From assembly GCA_905250025.1 (NCBI GenBank), contig CAJNOJ010000341.1:1-64000 (forward strand): a stretch of DNA of 64,000 nucleotides, written 5' to 3'. Numbering within the stretch: the first letter of the stretch is position 1; each line of letters opens with the position of its first letter. The DNA is from Adineta ricciae (lineage: Eukaryota > Rotifera > Eurotatoria > Adinetida > Adinetidae). A program made the position numbers and the translations under genes. Below are positions 59,423-64,000 of the stretch, piece by piece. The notes beneath the pieces are model-generated. The model did no database searches and was not told where the DNA came from. It was given only the letters and a program-made list of their open reading frames with translations.

Positions 59423-60109
59423 TGAAATTACAACCGAACGCACTCTTATGATGTAAAACAAATGTATCGAAAATAATAAATGGTAATCTTGTTGTGGCGA
59501 ACGAATGTAACGTTGTCGCACATGTAAACCACTTTCTTCTTTCTGTGACAAAATACAAAAGAAAAAGTTCATCCGTCACAATTTCTACTGTTGTGCAAAC
59601 ATTGTCTGAAATATTTTTCTTTCTCTTTCAAATGCGCGCTTGGTGCCATATAACTCTATACGAAATAATCACAACTCAAAAAGCTCTATAAAGAATAAAC
59701 TAAGTGCGAAATATCTTCTCAGTACACAAATGATTGGCTCAAAAAACATCATCAACGTATAGGAATTACTATTAGACAAAACGCGTATTAAACGTGTACT
59801 TATTCGATACTTAATACTAAGTCAATCAATGGCACAACAACTTTGCGCTAACAACTCATGATCAGATTGATTTTTGTATCAAAGCATCAAGCAAATAGTC
59901 CAACTCCTCAATCGTTTGATTGACAATCGATTGTCAGTATAGATATAATGAGTGTCGAACGCGCTTCTATATGTGGAAATGCTGAAGAAAGAGCAATGAA
60001 TCTTTATATCGATTGATTGCAATCGAAGCAAAAAGGCTTACTGACCGATTTGTATTTCACACTTTCTTTCATACTTTATCCAAACGAAGAAAAAAGAACT
60101 CTTAATTGG
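59423..60109. other. Spacer between the two GT25-like genes
   Basis: About 690 bases without a supported gene; it should contain the promoter and 5' leader of the left gene. Confidence 0.5.
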
Positions 60110-60964
60110 TTACTCTTTTTCTTGATCTATTTCTATTGACATTTCCGACATAGGATAATCTTCCAGATTCCACTTATGCAATTCCGCACGCTCATGCATT
60201 GGAAGTCGATCGATACCACGGTATGGATTCACGGATGACGGATGCGAAACGTCTGCAATGACTAAAAATGGCGGATAAGCAACGCGAACTTTCAGTCCTT
60301 CTCCTTGTAACACTTCATACACTGAATCAAATGGATTCAGATCCATTTCCATTAACCAATCCACAATTGGCTTGAATGCTGTGCTTTTCACATATAAAGC
60401 AAATGCACCCCAAGCTACTTTAGGCACATCGAAACAAGCTTTTTCCCACAACTTTCTTTTCTTTGAATAATTAAGCGTTGCACCTAACAGAAGGACGTCC
60501 GCTTCTCGACATCGTTCAGGCAGATTTTCGAATAGTTTTGTAAAATTTCGGTGTGGAATAGCATCATCTTCAAAAACAAACATTGCTTTATACTTCTTTT
60601 CTATCGCCATCGTGTAGATATTCTTCATTGAATCACGTAATCCAATTTCTCCAGGCAATAAATATTTCCCTTCTGCTCCGGTATACATTTTCCTGCCGTT
60701 AACACCATAGAATGGACTAACATTGAGATTGGCGTATTTCTTAAACAAGCCTTTCATATTCGCTACTCGTTCTTCTTGACCAGGTAGTGTAATAACGTAA
60801 CATGGAGTTGGTTTGATCGACCAACAGGTTAACGATTTGCATCGTGTGGCAAAATAATACAATACAATGATCGAGACTTTCAGGAGAAGAAAAGCGCCAA
60901 ATAATCGTGGTTTTGATTGTCGAATCGCACTAACGTTGTCTTCAAGCCATTTGACGTTTAGCAT
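60110..60964 (-). CDS. GT25-like glycosyltransferase, type II membrane protein (second paralogue)
   Basis: From ATG 60,964 (MLNVKWLEDNV) the frame gives 284 residues with a TM near 22-42 and the same catalytic motifs: YVITLPGQEERV, LPGEIGLRDSM, FEDDA and LLLGA. Its middle third (60,493-60,800) is nearly identical in DNA to the first paralogue, while the N-terminal and C-terminal parts differ clearly; the last 130 residues carry different acceptor-side sequence (LNPFDSVYEVLQGEG against IGPFDTVYQHLQHQG). This suggests a shared donor-binding core with different acceptor preference, kept similar by gene conversion. Location in the Golgi membrane is inferred. Confidence 0.75.
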   Translation of the reverse strand: MLNVKWLEDNVSAIRQSKPRLFGAFLLLKVSIIVLYYFATRCKSLTCWSIKPTPCYVITLPGQEERVANMKGLFKKYANLNVSPFYGVNGRKMYTGAEGKYLLPGEIGLRDSMKNIYTMAIEKKYKAMFVFEDDAIPHRNFTKLFENLPERCREADVLLLGATLNYSKKRKLWEKACFDVPKVAWGAFALYVKSTAFKPIVDWLMEMDLNPFDSVYEVLQGEGLKVRVAYPPFLVIADVSHPSSVNPYRGIDRLPMHERAELHKWNLEDYPMSEMSIEIDQEKE

Positions 60965-61681
60965 CGAGATAAAGATCCAACGTGTCCCTCTGTAGAAAAG
61001 AAGCAAATGCATATTGAAATTATAATAAGTTAATGGAGATTTTTCAAAAACCGATCATCATTCTCAAAGCAATTTCTATCGACATCTTCGGTTAATGTGC
61101 GCATCTCGTTCCCTTCTTTTCTCGAACAAAAGATGAAAGAGAGAATTTATCCATCATAACATGCGTCGTTGTTTTCTTAATCGATCGAACACGCTGTGTT
61201 TTAAAAACATTCTTTCAGGCAAACTTCTGTAGAGTAGCTGCACATTAGTGAATCAATGGAACTACAACTTTCTAATTTTGTATAAGATGCAACGAATAAA
61301 TAAGACGATAAAATATCTTCAGTAAATAGAACAAACCTTGGAAGAGAAGCGACGAATTCTTCTATCCATTATTTGCAGTTAAAGAAACAAAACATGCCGA
61401 CAGACCGGAATGAAAAGAAATTTTATTTTGCTAGATTTCTTTTTCGATTTTTTTGCGGACATTTCTGGCATGAAGTTATCTTCTACGGATTCGAGCTATA
61501 CAACTTCGCATGTTGTTTAATTCTAAGTCAATCCGAATCACAAGATTTGTCATCGAGAATAGAAATACACCACTATCATTCTTTCTAATTTTGTTTTATG
61601 GTCACCACGAAAAGAGCTCATTATATTGATGGTTTATACCCGACTGTAAAACAGAATGAGAATTAAAAGCTTCAAGGTATT
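60965..61681. other. Intergenic
   Basis: No supported gene; a 71-codon plus-strand frame at 61,373 has no recognisable feature. Confidence 0.5.
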
Positions 61682-63391
61682 TTATTGTTCTATAGAAAGT
61701 GCTTCAGATCTTTCAGTAATATTATATTTTCGTTTTAATTCATATAATAATGTTCGATTGTATGAACAAGTCACATTTCTATCATCGTCGACAATACCTT
61801 GTAGTGACCATGGCCCATCTTCATAGATAATTGATTCAGGCCATGTACTAAAACACCAAAAGTTATTGTCTTCCCATCGATCTGTTACTATTCGACAAAA
61901 TTTGTTATCCATTTTACACATTTCAATAAATAAATGGCCGTACACTGATAAATTATCATGTGGATTCACCGGAATCGTGAAACCATTCATAATCAATTGC
62001 GCAGCCTCTCGAATAAGCTCAACAAGGATCTTCTTTCGAATACCAATTGCTCGTTGATCAATGGGATAATAGAGTCCTCTAATATACGGTGCTCCACTCG
62101 TCATGTATTGTTCCATAAAGAATGGGTATTTATCAAAGGTTGCATTACGTTTAATATAATGTAATCCACCGAGATTTATATTTACAGATCCATCAGCAAG
62201 GAATGTCTGATACATCTGTCCTGTTCCAGGTCCTGTAATATGAATATCGATGTTCTGTAACAATTTAAGATGTTGTTTCATTTTAATATTATCATCAAGG
62301 AATTTTGGCTCTATAATTGGAGTATCATCATTAATTGGGGATGCTTCCGAGTAACTAATATAAGAAACATGTATTGCTGGCCAAGATGTGTTTGTATTTC
62401 TATATGTATTAATTTCATGAATAGCAGCACTCATTTCAACTCGATCACGACTAGTAAATCGTTTATTATCCACAATAACAGCGTGAAGTGATCTGTTGGA
62501 ATTACGTCGTACGGCGGAATGTTTTTGCCTAAGAGTACGTGACATCAAACCATGTTGCTTATACATTCGTTCTCGAAAAAGTTGCGATCCGTTCAGTTCG
62601 ATTCCTCCGGGCAGTTGAAGATTCGGTTGTAGACAACGTTGACACATATCTCCACTCCCCATAATAAATTCTTCAAATGCAAACCACTGTCCAATAGACA
62701 TCTCTTCTAAAATGCTCGCATTCAGCGTATCCAATCCAGCAAAACGATTGTAAACTTCTCGACTAAATGAATCATTGCCGTTATAACCACTCGTGCTAAG
62801 CAAAATACGAAATGATTGCAAATGTCGAGGCGAAAAGCGTATTAAAGCGAGATAAGCTGGATAGAGTCCATCGAAAAGGGCGTGACCAATATTCATTAGC
62901 CATATCTGATCAAAATGAACAGTCAACTTAGGAATGACAATCGGTTGAACGTATTTTTGGACAAATTCTTCGAGATCTTTATAAATATAGAATCGACGAC
63001 GGCTTGGTGTAAGCAGTGATGAAACCATTGCTCCAGTTCGAACGCTCGGCAACGGAAAAGTTGTTTTCTTCGTAGTTAAAATCCAAAATGTCCGATTAAC
63101 ATAATACAAATTCTTGAAAAGACATGATTGGTTTTTAATAGAACCAACACATTCGACCTTGGTTTCGAGGTTTTGATGGATTCGAATAAGATATCTGTAT
63201 GTTTCAAATATGATATTACTGCGTAAGAGAGCATTTATTCTTGTATTGGATAGGATCCAAAACTGACTTAAATTTAATGATCGTATTTGATGAGAGATCG
63301 TAAAATTCAAATGTTGACTAAATAGAACTGAACTTATAAATATTCCAGAAATGATTAACAATAGAAATATCTTTGTAAATTTAATTGACAT
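61682..63391 (-). CDS. GT61-like glycosyltransferase, type II membrane protein
   Basis: A 569-residue single-exon frame with ATG at 63,391. Residues 7-24 (KIFLLLIISGIFISSVLF) are a signal anchor. The lumenal part contains DQIWLMNIGHALFDGLYPAY, a pattern typical of DUF563/GT61 proteins (xylosyl- and O-GlcNAc-transferases such as EOGT), later VIVDNKRFTSRDRVE and IDIHITGPGTGQMYQTFLAD, the latter being the usual GxG..N/Q region preceding the nucleotide-binding end. Cys pairs (MCQRC, CKMDNKFC) suggest disulphides. The donor sugar cannot be told. It neighbours the two GT25-like genes, so the region is a small glycosyltransferase group, though with no sign of co-transcription. Confidence 0.7.
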   Translation of the reverse strand: MSIKFTKIFLLLIISGIFISSVLFSQHLNFTISHQIRSLNLSQFWILSNTRINALLRSNIIFETYRYLIRIHQNLETKVECVGSIKNQSCLFKNLYYVNRTFWILTTKKTTFPLPSVRTGAMVSSLLTPSRRRFYIYKDLEEFVQKYVQPIVIPKLTVHFDQIWLMNIGHALFDGLYPAYLALIRFSPRHLQSFRILLSTSGYNGNDSFSREVYNRFAGLDTLNASILEEMSIGQWFAFEEFIMGSGDMCQRCLQPNLQLPGGIELNGSQLFRERMYKQHGLMSRTLRQKHSAVRRNSNRSLHAVIVDNKRFTSRDRVEMSAAIHEINTYRNTNTSWPAIHVSYISYSEASPINDDTPIIEPKFLDDNIKMKQHLKLLQNIDIHITGPGTGQMYQTFLADGSVNINLGGLHYIKRNATFDKYPFFMEQYMTSGAPYIRGLYYPIDQRAIGIRKKILVELIREAAQLIMNGFTIPVNPHDNLSVYGHLFIEMCKMDNKFCRIVTDRWEDNNFWCFSTWPESIIYEDGPWSLQGIVDDDRNVTCSYNRTLLYELKRKYNITERSEALSIEQ

Positions 63392-63815
63392 ATTAAATAC
63401 TCTTATCAGTCAAAAATGGAGGAAAAACTGCATTTGTTGTTTAAACAGAGAGTAAATAGTCGTCCACGTGAAAGAAAAATTGTTTATAATGCATTTAAAA
63501 GTGCGTCTGAAGGATAAAGAACGAAATGGAAGAATTATGATTTTAAGCATTCATTTTCGATAATATCATTTGTATCGATTGCTTGGTTTGATCACACACT
63601 CAAGCAAACAAGAGAAATAATTAGATATTCATTATCATTAGCCAAAAAGAAAAGTTTATTATGAGGACAGAAAACTGGTCGCTCTCTTGGATCACAGCGA
63701 TGAAATATATGAGACTCGTTTTGATTGAATTCAAGCATCAAAACGAATCATTTATCGTCTCCAGACGATTTGACATTCAGTCGAAATAGTAATTTGTGTA
63801 TATAGTTGGTCAACT
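63392..63815. other. Intergenic
   Basis: No gene seen. Confidence 0.5.
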
Positions 63816-64000
63816 TCAATGGCTGATTACAAAAATATCTGTTTGAATAGATTTCATTACTGTATTACAAAAAAGAAACATCCAAAAACAGAAAGCTATA
63901 GTTCATATTTCCCACTTACTATTTTTCTTAGTGGCGACATGTTGACGACTTTCTGGGTATATTTGACGAATAGCTTGATAGTTATTGCCATTATTTACCG
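63816..64000 (-). CDS. 3' end of an unrecognised gene entering from the right edge
   Basis: An exon from the right edge to 63,920 reads NNGNNYQAIRQIYPESRQHV and ends at a good donor (A|GTAAGT). A 60-nt intron ends in TAATACAG, and the last exon (63,859-63,816) adds IMKSIQTDIFVISH and a stop in frame. Only about 40 C-terminal residues are visible, so no family can be named. Confidence 0.45.

Overview
ORGANISM. The window looks like metazoan DNA, most probably from a bdelloid rotifer of the Adineta type. It is AT-rich, its introns are mostly 34-97 nt with GT-AG ends, and it carries gene families I associate with bdelloids: R-S-E ADP-ribosyltransferases fused to kinesin-light-chain-like TPRs, FG-GAP and NHL proteins, GT25/GT61-type glycosyltransferases and Ty3/gypsy elements. 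Assignment to this group is inference; no rRNA or mitochondrial marker is present.

LAYOUT. Two near-identical blocks lie in the same orientation. Block A runs about 943-30,990 and block B about 37,438-58,290. Both hold, in order: a secreted BURP-domain protein (-), a pseudogene of a small NDCRHF protein (+), a secreted propeller-like protein with three exons (+), an intact NDCRHF protein (+), an NHL fragment (+), a small secreted protein (+), an LC8-type dynein light chain in three short exons (-), an ART-TPR protein (+), an immunoglobulin-domain protein (-) and an SLC5-type sodium symporter (-). Block A alone has a large 11-exon gene (15,538-21,726, -) with three repeated membrane modules followed by seven FG-GAP repeats. 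Between the blocks lie a 3'-5' exonuclease-like gene, a minisatellite, a Ty3/gypsy pol and a 10-12 bp satellite that runs into a 58-base N gap. Right of block B are two tandem GT25-like genes, a GT61-like gene and the 3' end of one more gene. Divergence between blocks is allele-like (3 of 158, 3 of 140 and 3 of 130 residues differ in three proteins compared by eye). Single-n joins at 49,855, 51,483 and 58,551 mean the side-by-side placement may be partly an assembly product.

MAIN POINT. The strongest candidate for an undescribed system is the BURP-domain gene (1,536-2,762; second copy 38,031-39,035). BURP domains are known as plant proteins, and in plants some are copper-dependent cyclases that crosslink Trp/Tyr-rich core peptides encoded in the same precursor. 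Here a signal peptide, tandem 37-residue Trp/Tyr-rich repeats separated by RVRR (furin-type) sites, a His tract and a C-terminal domain with four CH pairs sit in one animal gene. The two copies differ by exactly two core repeats. This looks like a burpitide-type peptide precursor in an animal, possibly acquired from a plant. No chemistry can be shown from sequence.

GENE INTERPLAY. There is no operon logic. Most proteins are secreted or membrane-bound, and several differ between copies by whole repeat units or by disabling lesions. The ART-TPR gene of block A is a pseudogene; its block B partner has one extra TPR unit, a single-base frameshift, and is cut at a join.
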